Positions 15,557 through 24,242 of a stretch of 64,000 bases of DNA are shown in pieces. The notes below the pieces were generated by a model, which was not told where the DNA came from, did no database searches, and saw nothing but the letters and a program-made list of their open reading frames with translations. How positions within the stretch are numbered: position 1 is the first letter of the stretch; each line of letters starts with the position of its first letter. Origin of the DNA: Acidobacteriota bacterium (GTDB taxonomy: Bacteria; Acidobacteriota; Terriglobia; Acidiferrales; UBA7541); the NCBI GenBank assembly GCA_027307115.1, contig DAHUXN010000028.1:1-64000 (forward strand), read 5' to 3'. A program made the translations under genes and the position numbers.

Positions 15557-16810
15557 ATGTCCTCACCAAAACCCGGTTTTAGCTCCCATGCCAGCGAAGA
15601 AAACGTGTTTTCCCCCGAAACACGTCCCTCGCTCGAATGGCTGGTTAACCCAGTCAGCGAGGAAACTTTCTTCGAGAGCTACTGGGAAAAACAGACACTC
15701 GTCGTCAAACGCAACCAGCCGAACTATTTCCATTCGCTGCTTTCCCTCGATGAAGTAGACCGCGTTCTCACCACGCTCGACCGCCGATATCCGGACATCA
15801 CGCTGAAGAATGCGAATCGGGAAATCACGTCTGACGACTACACCGTGGAAGATGATGCTCTGGATGTCGCCAAGGTCTATCAGCTTTTCGATGAAGGCTC
15901 GACGATAACTTTAGCGTTCCTCGATACCGTGGTGCCATCGCTGACTTCTTTCTGCCGCGCGCTCGAAGGCGAATTCAGCTTTCCGTTCCAGACGAATATT
16001 TACATGACCCCGCCCGGGGCTCAGGGCGCGAAACCGCATTATGATACGCACGACGTGTTTGTGCTGCAGGTGGCGGGTTCCAAAAAGTGGAGTATCTACG
16101 GAACGCCCGTGGAGCTGCCGCTGCCGGCGCAGGATTTTGACTCGGCCATCCACGAGCAGGGCGCGAGCATTCTCGAATTTCAACTCGATGCTGGCGACGT
16201 TGCTTATATCCCTCGCGGCATCGTCCACGATGCGCGTTCGACGGACGTAGTTTCGTTGCATATAACAGCGGGGGTTCTCAGGTACACGTGGACGGATTTG
16301 CTGCTGGAATTCGTGGCCGGGGCCGCTCTAAATGATCCCTCGTTTCGCAAAGCGCTTCCTCCGGGGTTTGCGCGGCCCGGCTTCGATCGTACCCAAGCGC
16401 GGGAAACCCTGCGCGGCCTGTTGCGGAAAGTTTCCACCAGGGCGGACTTTGACGCAGCGCTCGACACGAGCCTTGACTACTTTGTGGATCGATTGATGTC
16501 TGTGTGCCCGCCCGTGCTGCGAGGACAAATGGCGCAGCTTGCGAAGTTGGATGAACTGACGGTTGACACCGCGGTGGGCGCGAGGCCGGGCGTCATCACC
16601 CGCTTGCAAAGGAACGGAGAGTCCGCGACCGTCGAATGCTACGGAAGCAGAATCCTTTTCCCGTCTCATGCGCACGACGCAGTTCAATTTGCGCTGAACC
16701 ACGCCAGGTTTACGGCTAGCGATCTTCCCGGCGGTTTGGACGAAGCGGGCAAGCTTGCCGTGGTGCGGCGGCTGATTCGCGAAGGCCTGGTTGCCAGCCT
16801 GTCGATTTAA
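15557..16810 (+). CDS. JmjC/Cupin_4-type Fe(II)/2-oxoglutarate oxygenase
   Basis: A 417-residue protein. Residues about 25-230 form the Cupin_4 (JmjC) domain. It has KPHYDTHDVFVLQVAGSKKW, which supplies the HxD iron ligands, and PRGIVHDA, with the distal histidine. The remaining 190 residues are a helical C-terminal region and a winged-helix-like end, as in ribosomal oxygenases (YcfD/RoxA, MINA53/NO66). Known members hydroxylate Arg or His in ribosomal proteins; related enzymes modify secreted or RiPP-type peptides. Here the upstream neighbour is a small Tat-exported Lys- and DPD-rich protein, a candidate substrate. Activity is a firm family inference; target is not. Confidence 0.85.
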   Translation: MSSPKPGFSSHASEENVFSPETRPSLEWLVNPVSEETFFESYWEKQTLVVKRNQPNYFHSLLSLDEVDRVLTTLDRRYPDITLKNANREITSDDYTVEDDALDVAKVYQLFDEGSTITLAFLDTVVPSLTSFCRALEGEFSFPFQTNIYMTPPGAQGAKPHYDTHDVFVLQVAGSKKWSIYGTPVELPLPAQDFDSAIHEQGASILEFQLDAGDVAYIPRGIVHDARSTDVVSLHITAGVLRYTWTDLLLEFVAGAALNDPSFRKALPPGFARPGFDRTQARETLRGLLRKVSTRADFDAALDTSLDYFVDRLMSVCPPVLRGQMAQLAKLDELTVDTAVGARPGVITRLQRNGESATVECYGSRILFPSHAHDAVQFALNHARFTASDLPGGLDEAGKLAVVRRLIREGLVASLSI

Positions 16811-16860
16811 TTCCTCCGACAGGCTTCATTTTTCCTTGAAGGCTTCGCAACTGGCACATA

Positions 16861-17760
16861 TCAGCGGGAAAGTTGCGATTTTCCGTCGTGGCTGGGTGTG
16901 CGTTCGCCCGGCACGAAGACGGGCCGCGCAAGAGCGGCTTTGATTTCCGGCAATGCCATTTGCGCCGCCGCCGCTCCAGCGGCAACGAGTTCGGGAGTCT
17001 TTTGAAAATCGTCCCAGTGAATCTCTTTCACTTCAGGGCGCAGGATAATGTCCGCATAGCGCACCCAGCGCTGCGGCGTCTGTTCCTGAATAATCGAGAA
17101 CGAACGGCTGATCACTTCGATTGTATTCTTCGGCTTCTGATCCGGCTGGCCGGGATCGAGGTGAACGGCAATCACCACGTCCGCGCCCATTCCGCGCAAT
17201 GCTTCGGTAGGCACCGCTTCGGTCAGGAAGCCATCGGCAAGGATGCGCCCTTCATATTCAATCGGCAGAAAAAGTCCCGGAAACGCGCAGGACGCGCGCA
17301 GCGGCCGCGCCAGCTCGCCTTTCGTAAAATAAACGGTTTGGCCGCTCTGCAGGTCGGTCGCGACGATGGCAAACGGAATCTTCAGTTCTTCAAATGTCGT
17401 CGCTGACGTAAAGCGGTGCAGATATCCTTCCATCCGCTCGTTTATCGCCATGCCCATCCTTGAAATGGTCCAGCGACCGAAATCCCGAAAATGTGTCAGC
17501 ATGCCCTGGCGCTCGAGCTCGTCGAGAGAGGTACCGGCCGCGTAAGCTGAGCCGACCAGCGCGCCCACGCTTGTGCCTGCGAGCAAATCCACGGGAATAC
17601 TATTCTCTTCGAGGATGCGCAGGACGCCGATATGCGCAATTCCGCGCGCGAATCCGCCACCCAACGCGACGCCGATGCGCGGGCGGTCGAGCGGCGAATT
17701 GTAGGCGAACGACCGCAGCCCTTTTACCGCCGTTCCAAGCCAGCGAAATACATTGCTCAT
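16861..17760 (-). CDS. Patatin-like phospholipase (RssA type)
   Basis: A 299-residue patatin-family esterase. All motifs are present: the oxyanion loop GGGFARG, the nucleophile GTSVGALVG and the second dyad residue ADGFL (Asp-Gly). Such proteins hydrolyse phospholipid or lysophospholipid acyl esters. The bacterial RssA group is cytoplasmic or inner-membrane associated. The start is ATG 17760, after CCGGAGAACA. The frame reaches 84 codons further upstream into the divergent intergenic region but that part is not coding-like. It is divergent from fadN and convergent with the JmjC gene. Confidence 0.87.
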   Translation of the reverse strand: MSNVFRWLGTAVKGLRSFAYNSPLDRPRIGVALGGGFARGIAHIGVLRILEENSIPVDLLAGTSVGALVGSAYAAGTSLDELERQGMLTHFRDFGRWTISRMGMAINERMEGYLHRFTSATTFEELKIPFAIVATDLQSGQTVYFTKGELARPLRASCAFPGLFLPIEYEGRILADGFLTEAVPTEALRGMGADVVIAVHLDPGQPDQKPKNTIEVISRSFSIIQEQTPQRWVRYADIILRPEVKEIHWDDFQKTPELVAAGAAAAQMALPEIKAALARPVFVPGERTPSHDGKSQLSR

Positions 17761-17877
17761 TGTTCTCCGGGTGCCAGGAACATCTGTCCCTGAAAATATG
17801 ACTATTGTAGCCTGTCTAAGGCCGCAGGGGTTTTTAGGTTGACCCACCTGTAGCACTTCTGTAACCTCCCGATTGCT

Positions 17878-17934
17878 GCCGGTCCCGGCAATTGCTGGCA
17901 CCGATGTGCCATCGGGAAAAACATCGGGAAAAAC
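17878..17934. promoter_or_regulatory. Structured leader before fadN with tandem 12-mer
   Basis: Two inverted repeats, GCCGG-tc-CCGGC (17878-17889) and GGCAC-cgat-GTGCC (17897-17910), are followed by two perfect tandem copies of ATCGGGAAAAAC (17911-17934). These end one base before ATG 17936. Each 12-mer holds a GGGAAAA that could act as ribosome site. Regulation is possible but unproved. Confidence 0.4.
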
Positions 17935-17935
17935 A

Positions 17936-20362
17936 ATGACGATGCGCATCGAAAAGGCCGCAGTTCTGGGAGCTGGAACGATGGGCGCGCGCATCGCCGC
18001 GCATTTTGCCAACGCCGGCCTGCCGTGCTACCTGCTTGATATCGTCCCGCGCGAATTGACCGCCGAGGAGACGCGCAAAGGTTTGACGCTCGAATCGCCT
18101 GCCGTGCGGAATCGCTTCGCCCTGGCGGGTATCGAGGCCGCGAAAAAATCGCGCCCCGCGGCGTTTTTCGTTCCTGACTTTGCCCGCCTGATCACGCCGG
18201 GAAACTTCGAAGACAATCTTGCCTGGTGCGCCAACGCCGACTGGATCATCGAAGCAGTCACCGAAGACCTCGCCATCAAGCGCAGCCTGCTCGCGCGCGT
18301 TGAGCAGCATCGCCGCCCCGGCGCAGTTGTCAGCTCGAATACTTCCGGGCTGCCGATTCATGTGGTCGCCGACGGCCGCTCTGACGATTTTCAGGCGCAC
18401 TGGGTGGGCACGCACTTTTTCAACCCGCCGCGCTATATGAAGCTGGTCGAGCTGATCGCCGGGCCCAAGACCAAACCCGAAGTTCTGGCCGCGCTTGACG
18501 AATTTTGCGACCGCCGCCTCGGCAAAGGCGTGGTCGCCGCGAAGGATACGCCGAACTTCATCGCCAATCGCATCGGCACGTTTTCCATGCTCAATGCGCT
18601 GCGCCTGATGGGCGAGCTCGATATGACCGTCGAGGAAGTGGACGCTTGTACCGGCCCCGCAATTGGCCAGCCGAAATCCGCGACGTTCCGCACCGCCGAT
18701 CTTGTCGGCCTCGACGTGCTGGCGCATGTGGTGCGCAATATTTACGACAGCGTCCCGAACGACGAGTCGCGCGAAATTTACAAGCTGCCGCCGCTGATCG
18801 AAGAAATGATGAAGCGCGGCTGGCTGGGCGAAAAAACGGGCAACGGTTTTTACAAGCGCGTCAAAAAAGGAGGCGGCGAAAACGAAATTCTGACGCTCGA
18901 CACGAAGACGATGGAGTATCGTCCGCGTCAGAAGGCGAAATTCGCGTCCATCGAAGCCGGAAAAATGATCGACGACACGCGCGAGCGACTTCGGTCCTTC
19001 ATTGGCCCGATTCTCGAAGGCAAAGTCGTGGACAAAGCTGCGCGTTTCATCTGGGGCGCCCTTTCTGCGACGTGCCTCTACGCGGCGCGGCGCGTACCGG
19101 AAATCGCGGACCGCATTGTGGAAGTGGATCGCGCGATGCGCTGGGGATTCAATTGGGAGCTGGGACCGTTTGAAATTTGGGACACCATCGGCGTGGAACC
19201 CATGTCGCTGATACTGAAGATGGCGGGCAAGCCGATGCCGCCGAGCGTCACTTCGCTTTTGGCTTCCGGAAAAAAGACGTTCTACGAATCCGCACGCGGC
19301 CATACGCGCTATTTCGATCTGGCAACGACGGAGTACAAGCCCGTCGAGGAACCGGGCGGAATCATTATTCTGAAATCGCTGCGCGAGCAATCGAAAGTGG
19401 TCGAGGAAAACTCCGGCGCGAGCCTGATCGATTTGGGCGATGGCGTGGTCTGCTGCGAATTCCACGCCAAGATGAACTCCATCGGCGGAGACATTGTCGC
19501 CATGCTGCATGCGGGCCTGAAGCGCTTGCACACCGATTTCGACGCGATGGTCATCGCCAATCAGGCCGTGAATTTCTCCGTGGGCGCGAATCTGATGCTG
19601 CTGCTCGTCAGCGCGCAGGAAGAGGAATGGGACGACATTCACATGGCCGTCCGCCAATTTCAAAATGTGAATATGGCGATTAAATATGCGCCGCGCCCCG
19701 TGGTCGCGGCACCGCAGGGAATGGCGCTCGGCGGCGGATGCGAAATCAGCCTGCACGCCGCGCGCATTCACGCCAATTCCGAACTTTACATGGGACTCGT
19801 CGAAACCGGCGTGGGCCTGATTCCCGGCGGCGGCGGCACGAAGGAAATGCTGATTCGCGCGAACGAACACGCGACGGGCGGGGAAGACCTTGATCTATTC
19901 CACGGGCTCAAGCCTGTCTTCGAAAATATCGCCATGGCCAAGGTGGGAACCAGCGCCGAGGAGTGCCGCGCGCTCGGCTATCTACGCGCGTCGGATTTGG
20001 TGGCGATGAATCGCGACCGCCTGGTCGCTGACGCGAAAGAGACGGCGCTCGCCATGGTTCGCGCAGGCTATCATCCTCCTGCACCCGCGCAGATTCGCGT
20101 CCTCGGCGAGGAATTCATCGCCGCCGCGAAACTCGCCATTCACCAGATGCTGCGCGGCGAATACATCTCCGAATACGATGCGCTGGTGGGACGCAAGCTC
20201 GCCAACATTCTCGGCGGCGGCCCGCTCTCCGCGCCGCAATTCGTCTCCGAGCAGTATGTCCTCGACCTCGAACGCGAAGCCTTCGTCTCCCTCTGCGGCG
20301 AGCGCAACACGCAAGCTCGCATCGCCCACACCCTAAAAACCGGCAAACCCCTCAGAAATTAG
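17936..20362 (+). CDS. fadN: 3-hydroxyacyl-CoA dehydrogenase/enoyl-CoA hydratase (FadN type)
   Basis: An 808-residue bifunctional beta-oxidation enzyme. The N-terminal half is the NAD-binding dehydrogenase (GAGTMGARIAAHFANAG, then GTHFFNPPRYMKLVE). A second dehydrogenase-type C domain follows, and residues about 500-700 are a crotonase fold (QGMALGGGCEISLHAARI, ETGVGLIPGGGGTKE with the two acidic catalytic positions). The dehydrogenase-first order and about 800 residues match Bacillus FadN, not E. coli FadB. Homologues of its operon partners FadA and FadE are found here at 28052 and 29898, separated by unrelated genes. It acts on long-chain 2-enoyl-CoA in the cytoplasm. ATG 17936 or 17942 is the start. 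Confidence 0.9.
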   Translation: MTMRIEKAAVLGAGTMGARIAAHFANAGLPCYLLDIVPRELTAEETRKGLTLESPAVRNRFALAGIEAAKKSRPAAFFVPDFARLITPGNFEDNLAWCANADWIIEAVTEDLAIKRSLLARVEQHRRPGAVVSSNTSGLPIHVVADGRSDDFQAHWVGTHFFNPPRYMKLVELIAGPKTKPEVLAALDEFCDRRLGKGVVAAKDTPNFIANRIGTFSMLNALRLMGELDMTVEEVDACTGPAIGQPKSATFRTADLVGLDVLAHVVRNIYDSVPNDESREIYKLPPLIEEMMKRGWLGEKTGNGFYKRVKKGGGENEILTLDTKTMEYRPRQKAKFASIEAGKMIDDTRERLRSFIGPILEGKVVDKAARFIWGALSATCLYAARRVPEIADRIVEVDRAMRWGFNWELGPFEIWDTIGVEPMSLILKMAGKPMPPSVTSLLASGKKTFYESARGHTRYFDLATTEYKPVEEPGGIIILKSLREQSKVVEENSGASLIDLGDGVVCCEFHAKMNSIGGDIVAMLHAGLKRLHTDFDAMVIANQAVNFSVGANLMLLLVSAQEEEWDDIHMAVRQFQNVNMAIKYAPRPVVAAPQGMALGGGCEISLHAARIHANSELYMGLVETGVGLIPGGGGTKEMLIRANEHATGGEDLDLFHGLKPVFENIAMAKVGTSAEECRALGYLRASDLVAMNRDRLVADAKETALAMVRAGYHPPAPAQIRVLGEEFIAAAKLAIHQMLRGEYISEYDALVGRKLANILGGGPLSAPQFVSEQYVLDLEREAFVSLCGERNTQARIAHTLKTGKPLRN

Positions 20363-20856
20363 GCAGGGTCCCTTCGAGGAGGTTCGATAGGATATAGCGC
20401 ATCGAACGCCGCAAGCTTGGCTTCTTCCGGCGAGTTATAAAATCCCTGGACAGGAATCCAATTCTCGTTGTCAGAGTGTGTATAACTGGCCCTCCACGCT
20501 CCACTCGATGCACGCTTCACAACGATTACATTGCCTTGTTTCTTCAGGAACAAATTTCTTTTTTGCGATTGTTTCCAATTCAACGTCGGCCAGCGCATGC
20601 GTCGGCTGGCTCTGCCCTTTAGAGCAGCTTCGCGCAACCGGGGAGTCGAAAAATCTTGAGTCAGATGCTCCGCACAAACGCAACCGACTCGTACTTGTTT
20701 GTTACTCCGTTTATGTGCCAGCTCGTGGACATACCGGACGTGAGGGAATTTGCAGTTCTCGCAAGTGAAGTTGGATGAGTAATTGTCTATAGTTCCAACT
20801 AGGAACCAACCTGCGCGTGGAATATCGTCGCGGGAACGGAACTCTTCTCTCATCAT
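20359..20856 (-). CDS. Zinc-ribbon-like protein, unknown
   Basis: About 165 residues. A cysteine cluster near the N-terminus (CENCK, then RVGCVCAEHL) looks like a zinc-binding treble-clef or HNH-like finger. The middle is basic (KGRASRRMRWP, KQSQKRNLF) and the C-terminal part is globular. Similar small proteins occur scattered on plasmids, phages and chromosomes with no assigned function. Start is uncertain: ATG 20856, ATG 20853 or TTG 20868, none with a clear ribosome site. It overlaps the fadN stop by 4 bp. Base composition here is AT-richer than the flanks, suggesting acquisition. Confidence 0.6.
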   Translation of the reverse strand: MMREEFRSRDDIPRAGWFLVGTIDNYSSNFTCENCKFPHVRYVHELAHKRSNKQVRVGCVCAEHLTQDFSTPRLREAALKGRASRRMRWPTLNWKQSQKRNLFLKKQGNVIVVKRASSGAWRASYTHSDNENWIPVQGFYNSPEEAKLAAFDALYPIEPPRRDPA

Positions 20857-20898
20857 CGAGGAACTCAAGTGCTGGGCACAGATGAATCACGCTAACAT

Positions 20899-20908
20899 AT
20901 GCTAGCAT
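20899..20908. promoter_or_regulatory. ATGCTAGCAT palindrome at HicB-like gene
   Basis: A perfect 10-bp palindrome lies between the divergent unknown gene and the HicB-like gene. If the latter starts at 20962, this sits in its promoter, where HicB-type regulators normally bind. Function is a guess. Confidence 0.3.
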
Positions 20909-20961
20909 TATTGCCGCGCGAAATAATTGACACACCTGAAAGCTCTGATCAAGTTGCGCTC

Positions 20962-21183
20962 ATGAAAAACAAGATCGCGGCTACAGAATCCAGATTTCCT
21001 CGGGCGATCACTGACGTATTGAGTTTGGCCGTAAAGGTTTGGAAAGAAGGGCCAACTTACGTTGCCTATGCGCCGGAACTGGATGTCTCAAGCTGTGGGC
21101 GCACCGCGAGTCAAGCCAAGTCTCGTCTGCGAGAAGCAATCTCCCTCTTCGTGGAAGAATCGGCCAAGCTAGAGACTCCTTAA
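20962..21183 (+). CDS. HicB-like antitoxin domain protein, solitary
   Basis: A 73-residue protein (94 if ATG 20899 is used). The core TYVAYAPELDVSSCGRTASQ followed by a helix (AKSRLREAISLFVEES) is the HicB partial RNase-H-like fold. HicB normally neutralises the HicA mRNA interferase encoded beside it. No HicA-like frame with its conserved histidine is visible within 200 bp on either side, and there is no C-terminal DNA-binding extension. It lies in an AT-richer patch of about 800 bp with the zinc-ribbon gene, so it may be a relic or an orphan regulator. ATG 20962 fits the fold better, but neither start has a good ribosome site. Confidence 0.7.
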   Translation: MKNKIAATESRFPRAITDVLSLAVKVWKEGPTYVAYAPELDVSSCGRTASQAKSRLREAISLFVEESAKLETP

Positions 21184-21354
21184 GAGCGAGTCTCCGCCAT
21201 TGGGTTTCTCTTTATCCAGCCTCCAACCTTCAATCTCTAGCCTCCAGAACAGTTGACACCGCCGAAACCTACCGATAGCATCCAGCGTCCCTTAAGCCAT
21301 GCTTCAGGGCATCGGGGTGGTGTCCTCGGCAAAGCGTAAATTTCGGGGTGTGAA

Positions 21355-22782
21355 ATGAAACAACGAAGCTGCATTCGTTTGCTCGTGGTATCGCTCGCCA
21401 TCGTTGGTGTGTGCGCGATTGCGGCGCTGAGCTTTTCGCCGGCGAGTCTGGCGCAAAGCACGCTGGTTACACCGGGAGAGCCGCGCTACTTCGCGATCAA
21501 GGGCGCGCGCATTGTGCCTGTCTCGGGCGCGCCAATCGAGAACGGAACAGTGGTCGTCGCCGACGGAATAATCAAAGCCGTCGGCGCGGACGCCACGATT
21601 CCGCCCGAAGCCGCGGTGATCGACGGCAAAGGCTTGACGGTTTACCCCGGCCTGATTGACGCAGGCACCAGCGTTGGCTTGCCCGCTCCCGAGCCGCCGC
21701 AAATGGGACCTGCCCGCGGACGTCGCGCGGCGCGGCCTATGCCTGCGAAGCTTTCGACGGGCCCCGAAGATCGCCCGAGCACCACGCCGTGGAACGTTGC
21801 AGCCGATCATTTGAATGCAGAAGACCCGCGCATTGAGAATTGGCGCAACGCCGGATTTACGACGGCGCTGGTCGAGCCTGAAGGCGGAATGTTCCCTGGC
21901 CAAGGCTCGGTCATTGATTTCGGCGACGAGCGCGCGGGCAAAATGGTGGTCAAGCCGCGCGCCACGCTCGATCTTTCCTTCGAGCCCACGGGCGGATTTT
22001 TCAGTTTTCCCGGCTCGCTGATGGGCGTGATCGCGTATGTGCGCCAAGTTTTCATCGACACGCGGTGGTATCAGGAAGCGGAGGCGGCTTACAACGCGCA
22101 TCGCGAAGGCGTCGAACGTCCGCCGTATGACCGCACTGAAGTCGTCGTCGGCCAGGCGCTGAAGGACAACGAGCTCGTGCTGCTCCCCGCAAATGAGAAG
22201 CTGCGAATTTATCGCGCGATTCGGCTGACGAACGAATGGCAAATTCACGCCGCGATGTACGGCGCGCAAGAGGGCTATGAAATGTCGAACGAAATCGCGC
22301 AGAGCAAACTGCCTGTGTTCGTCAACGTGAACTGGCCGACTATGCCCAAAGACGCCGACAAGGACAACATCACGCTGCGCGAATTGCGTCTGTGGGACCG
22401 CGCGCCTTCCACGCCAGCGGCGCTGTCGAAGGCAGGCGTGCTCTACGCGTTTTATTCCGGCGGAATCGCCAAGCCGGAGGAAATTTTGAAGAACGTAAAA
22501 AAGGCCATCGATAAAGGATTGTCTCCAGACGATGCGCTGAAGGCGATGACCATCAATCCCGCGCAAATCCTCGGTGTCAGCGACCGCCTGGGCTCAATCG
22601 AGCCGGGGAAAATCGCGAATCTGGTCGTCACCGATGGCGACCTGTTCGCCGAGAAAACGAAAATCAAAGACGTGTTCGTGGACGGCATGCGTTATCAAGT
22701 TCACGAAGAAACGCCTCCTCCCGGGCCGCCAGATCATTCCGGCAAACCGGGTCCCATGACGCAACAGGGGGTGCAGCAATGA
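21355..22782 (+). CDS. Exported amidohydrolase-fold protein lacking the HxH metal motif
   Basis: A 475-residue protein with a signal peptide (LLVVSLAIVGVCAIAALSFS). It has the amidohydrolase composite beta-domain (GARIVPVSGAPIENGTVVVA) and a C-terminal NPAQILGVSDRLGSIEPGKI signature. Where metal-dependent members read PGLIDxHxH, this one reads YPGLIDAGTSVG, so the first two metal ligands are gone. It is the first of three tandem paralogues; its stop overlaps the next start (ATGA). A non-catalytic partner in a complex with the second, intact paralogue is a reasonable inference. A divergent activity is also possible. Confidence 0.8.
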   Translation: MKQRSCIRLLVVSLAIVGVCAIAALSFSPASLAQSTLVTPGEPRYFAIKGARIVPVSGAPIENGTVVVADGIIKAVGADATIPPEAAVIDGKGLTVYPGLIDAGTSVGLPAPEPPQMGPARGRRAARPMPAKLSTGPEDRPSTTPWNVAADHLNAEDPRIENWRNAGFTTALVEPEGGMFPGQGSVIDFGDERAGKMVVKPRATLDLSFEPTGGFFSFPGSLMGVIAYVRQVFIDTRWYQEAEAAYNAHREGVERPPYDRTEVVVGQALKDNELVLLPANEKLRIYRAIRLTNEWQIHAAMYGAQEGYEMSNEIAQSKLPVFVNVNWPTMPKDADKDNITLRELRLWDRAPSTPAALSKAGVLYAFYSGGIAKPEEILKNVKKAIDKGLSPDDALKAMTINPAQILGVSDRLGSIEPGKIANLVVTDGDLFAEKTKIKDVFVDGMRYQVHEETPPPGPPDHSGKPGPMTQQGVQQ

Positions 22783-24242
22783 GGGTCAGAAAAATGAGCC
22801 TCGGTAAAATCTTCTTGATTCTCGGCGTCGCCGCGCTCGTTCCGTTTGTGGCACGCGCGCAAGCGCAGGATGATTCGAACGTCACGCTAATCAAGAACGC
22901 GACCATCATCACCATCACGCACGGCCGCATCGAGCACGGCTCGATTCTCGTCCGCGACGGCAAAATCGCCGACGTAGGCACGGACGTGCAAGCGCCAGCC
23001 GGCGCGAGAGTGATTGACGGCACGGGCTTGTACGTCATGCCCGGCATCATCGATTGCCACACGCACATCGCCGTGGATGGCGACGTCAATGAAGGCAGCA
23101 TTTCCGTTTCGTCGATGGTGAACATCAAGGACGTGCTGAATCCGTATGACATCGATATTTATCACGAGCTCGCGGGCGGCGTGGTCATCGGCAATGTGCT
23201 GCACGGCAGCGCGAATCCCATTGGCGGGCAGACCATCGTTATCAAGCTGAAATACGGCGCGCCGCCGGACCAATTGCCGTTTCCGGACGCGGTGCCCGGA
23301 ATTAAATTCGCTCTCGGCGAGAATGTGAAGCACTCGAACTTCAGCGCGCCGGGAGTTGCGCCGCGCTATCCGGAAACGCGCATGGGCGTGGAGGAGACGA
23401 TCCGCGATGCGTTCACGCGCGCGAAGGCCTATCAGCAGAAATGGGCGGACTACAATCGCCGCAAAGCCGCGGGCGAGCAGAATCTGATTCCGCCGCGCCG
23501 CGATTTGCAACTCGAGCCGCTGGTCGAAGTCCTCGAAGGCAAGCGCTATATTCACTGCCACTCGTATGTCTCCGACGAAATTTTGATGCTCATGCGCGTC
23601 GCGAAGGAATTCGGTTTCAAGGTTCGCACGTTCCAGCACGTGCTCGAAGGTTACAAAGTCGCCGACGAAATGGCCGCGAACAATATCGGCGGCTCGACGT
23701 TCTCCGATTGGTGGGCCTACAAAATGGAAGCCTACGAAGCGATTCCCTACAACGCGGCACTGATGACGCGGCGCGGCGTGATCGTCTCCGTGAATTCGGA
23801 CGATGCAGACGAAGCGCGCCACCTGAATCAGGAAGCCGCGAAGAGCATGAAGTACGGCGGCCTGACGGAGAACGAAGCGCTGCGGCTCGTCACCCTCAAT
23901 CCCGCGATTCAGTTGGGCATCGACAATCACGTCGGCTCGATTGAAGTGGGAAAAGACGCGGACTTCGCGATTTACAATCACGATCCGCTGAGCGTTTACG
24001 CCGTCGTGCAGAAAACAATTATCGACGGCAGAGTTTATTTTGACCGCCAGCAGGACATCGCCCGGCGCGCCGGTCTTGAAAAGGAGCGAAAAGATTTGCT
24101 CGACAAGCTGGAGAAGGAAAACCAGCCGCCGAAAAAACCGGCCGCGACCGAGAACAAGAGCGAAAAGAAGCCGGAAAAGGGCAAGCGCAAGAAGACTCCG
24201 AAACCGGAACTTGTCGCGATGGTTGCCGGAGGTGCCCAGTGA
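22779..24242 (+). CDS. Exported amidohydrolase, metal site intact
   Basis: A 487-residue imidazolonepropionase/prolidase-like amidohydrolase. A signal peptide precedes residue 30 (IFLILGVAALVPFVARAQAQ). Metal ligands are visible: HTH in PGIIDCHTHIAV, later histidines in YIHCHSYVSDE and RTFQHVLEGYK, and an aspartate in SVNSDDADEA. It therefore should hydrolyse a C-N bond, perhaps in peptides, in the periplasm. The C-terminus is a Lys/Pro-rich tail (PPKKPAATENKSEKKPEKGK). It is the middle of three overlapping paralogues and the only one with the full metal set. ATG 22779 overlaps the previous stop. Confidence 0.87.
   Translation: MRVRKMSLGKIFLILGVAALVPFVARAQAQDDSNVTLIKNATIITITHGRIEHGSILVRDGKIADVGTDVQAPAGARVIDGTGLYVMPGIIDCHTHIAVDGDVNEGSISVSSMVNIKDVLNPYDIDIYHELAGGVVIGNVLHGSANPIGGQTIVIKLKYGAPPDQLPFPDAVPGIKFALGENVKHSNFSAPGVAPRYPETRMGVEETIRDAFTRAKAYQQKWADYNRRKAAGEQNLIPPRRDLQLEPLVEVLEGKRYIHCHSYVSDEILMLMRVAKEFGFKVRTFQHVLEGYKVADEMAANNIGGSTFSDWWAYKMEAYEAIPYNAALMTRRGVIVSVNSDDADEARHLNQEAAKSMKYGGLTENEALRLVTLNPAIQLGIDNHVGSIEVGKDADFAIYNHDPLSVYAVVQKTIIDGRVYFDRQQDIARRAGLEKERKDLLDKLEKENQPPKKPAATENKSEKKPEKGKRKKTPKPELVAMVAGGAQ

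Noticed and set aside
17834-19870. 678-residue frame antisense to fadN, and similar long antisense frames at 2372-3673, 13450-14361, 21304-22566, 22887-24356 and 58266-59438
   Set aside because: They mirror strongly conserved genes, are Arg/Ala/His-rich, lack family motifs and good ribosome sites. GC-biased third positions keep these frames open.
20899-20961. Longer HicB-like start at ATG 20899
   Set aside because: The added 21 residues are outside the fold and include the palindrome. The case is not decisive, so the alternative is noted in the feature.
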